Notes under the pieces: model-generated
Databases searched by the model: none
Seen by the model: the letters and a program-made list of their open reading frames with translations, nothing else
What the model was told of the DNA's origin: nothing
NCBI GenBank assembly: GCA_016929465.1
Contig: JAFGIT010000083.1
Span: 1-15,255 of the forward strand
Length of the DNA stretch: 15,255 bases
Direction: 5' to 3'
Origin: JAFGIT01 sp016929465 [NCBI: Candidatus Coatesbacteria bacterium]
GTDB taxonomy: Bacteria > B130-G9
Part shown: piece after piece, positions 14,351-15,255 of the stretch
Numbering within the stretch: position 1 is the stretch's first letter
How the letters are laid out: every line of letters starts with the position of its first letter
Translations under genes and position numbers: made by a program

Positions 14351-14894
14351 CCGCTTCGTCCTGCTCTAATACGGCGTCAGGGACACGAGAAGGACGGAAG
14401 AAAGCACTCCTCGTGAGCATCCTGAACACAAGCATCCCGACTACCGTCGTGGAGAGCACCCCCGCCATCATGAGCATGGCGAATCGACCGGGATTCAGGA
14501 TCGAAGGGTCGGTAAACACCTGCAGGAGATATAGGAGAACGTAGTCGAGGAGAGAGCAGAGCAGCAAGGTGATCAGATGCGTCACCGGGCTGTTGGGCAG
14601 CACCCTCCTTCCTAGCACGCCGCAGAACACGCCGACGAGAGTTTTTACCAGGGAGTTGGTGCCGAGCGCGAAACCGGAAAGCGAATCCTCGAGGAGGCCC
14701 ACGACGAAGCCGACGGTCATCCCGTAGCGCGGCCCCTTTGAAAGCCCCGCCCAGATGACGACGATAAGACCGAGATCGACGCATAACATCCCGAGTGCCG
14801 AGATATGTAGGATCGTTGTCTGAATAGTGATTGTGGCAAGGATGAGACCCGCGTATGCAATCACGTTGTGCGACTGTTTTTGTGGATTCAGCAT
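14340..14894 (-). CDS. mreD: Rod shape-determining protein MreD
   Basis: A 184-residue integral membrane protein with five to six hydrophobic segments. The GLLEDSLSGFALGTNSLVK stretch matches the conserved region of MreD. It works in the rod complex that links cytoskeletal MreB to the peptidoglycan synthases. The acidic C-terminal tail (LEQDEADAD) makes it slightly longer than usual. Its stop overlaps the PBP2 start. Upstream, 16 nt away, is the end of a glycosyltransferase gene rather than mreC, so mreB and mreC must be elsewhere or absent. Assignment rests on hydropathy, the conserved stretch and the mrdA-rodA context. Confidence 0.88.
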   Translation of the reverse strand: MLNPQKQSHNVIAYAGLILATITIQTTILHISALGMLCVDLGLIVVIWAGLSKGPRYGMTVGFVVGLLEDSLSGFALGTNSLVKTLVGVFCGVLGRRVLPNSPVTHLITLLLCSLLDYVLLYLLQVFTDPSILNPGRFAMLMMAGVLSTTVVGMLVFRMLTRSAFFRPSRVPDAVLEQDEADAD

Positions 14895-14910
14895 TTCAGT
14901 GTCAGCCCCA

Positions 14911-15255
14911 CTATGCTTTCCCCGATAATCGCCTATATACAGCCAGAATGGACTGGGCCATTCGCTCTGCGCTGAACTCGCTCAGCACCCGTGCTCTGGC
15001 ACTCTCGCCGAGCTTCGATGCAAGCTCCCTGTCGGAGAGCAGCCTATTCAATGCCCTGGCGAGCTCACCGACGTCCTTCGGAGGGACGATTAAGCCTGTC
15101 TTCCCGTCCATGTTGACGAAGGGCACCCCAGAATCGAGGGCGGTGCTCACGACCGGCTTTCCGCAGGCCATCGCCTCCAATTGGACCACCCCGAAGGCCT
15201 CGCTTCTGTAAATTGCCGGCAGGCAGAACACATCGCAACAGTGATAATAGGCCGG
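14911..15255 (-). CDS. GT4-family glycosyltransferase, C-terminal part (5' partial)
   Basis: The reading frame is open to the right edge of the window, so only the last 114 residues are visible; the GTG at 15231 is almost certainly internal. Seen: HCCDVFCLPAIYRSEAFG followed by VVQLEAMACGKPVV, a complete EX7E donor-binding motif (the two glutamates eight positions apart, E19 and E27 of the visible part). Next come SGVPFVN and GLIVPPKDVGELARALN, and a closing helix. This is a textbook GT-B C-terminal domain for binding a nucleotide sugar. It has the canonical glutamates, unlike the GT4 enzyme at 2420-3664, and the two are not close copies. It precedes mreD by 16 nt and may head or belong to the elongasome transcription unit. 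Confidence 0.88.
   Translation of the reverse strand, partial: PAYYHCCDVFCLPAIYRSEAFGVVQLEAMACGKPVVSTALDSGVPFVNMDGKTGLIVPPKDVGELARALNRLLSDRELASKLGESARARVLSEFSAERMAQSILAVYRRLSGKA

Overview
The window looks like chromosomal DNA from a Gram-negative-type bacterium of moderately high GC content. It carries the RodA/PBP2/MreD cell-elongation genes, a polyprenyl-phosphate sugar transferase, and secreted parallel beta-helix proteins. Their C-terminal caps, ending in a GYHYP-type motif, are of a kind I associate with uncultured or deeply branching phyla, but the sequence alone does not fix the taxon. I saw no rRNA, tRNA, CRISPR array, transposase or prophage gene. Nearly all of the DNA is coding, in four strand blocks.

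Block 1 (+, 1-5985): a left-truncated beta-helix protein; a PHP-domain hydrolase whose ribosome-binding site lies in an 11-bp inverted repeat; a GT4 glycosyltransferase; and a second beta-helix protein with a signal peptide. The two beta-helix proteins share a C-terminal cap and a beta-sandwich module. The module is C-terminal in the first and N-terminal in the second.

Block 2 (-, 9325-6013): a GT2 glycosyltransferase, then a sugar-1-phosphate polyprenyl transferase, then a PflX-type (COG1313-like) radical SAM protein, closely spaced like an operon. The first two point to surface-glycan synthesis.

Block 3 (+, 9416-11334): a DUF116 membrane protein with many cysteines, a small heat-shock protein whose start overlaps it, and PurE. 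A good sigma70-like promoter (TTGACT, 17 bp, TATTTT) precedes the block.

Block 4 (-, 15255-11365): the C-terminal part of a GT4 glycosyltransferase, cut by the window edge, then mreD, mrdA (PBP2) and rodA. This is the usual elongasome order, but a glycosyltransferase sits where mreC would normally be.

Together, blocks 1, 2 and 4 form an envelope-biogenesis neighbourhood: glycan assembly, peptidoglycan elongation and secreted surface proteins. The items most worth follow-up are the swapped domain order of the beta-helix pair, the hairpin over the PHP start, and the second cysteine cluster at the end of the DUF116 protein.
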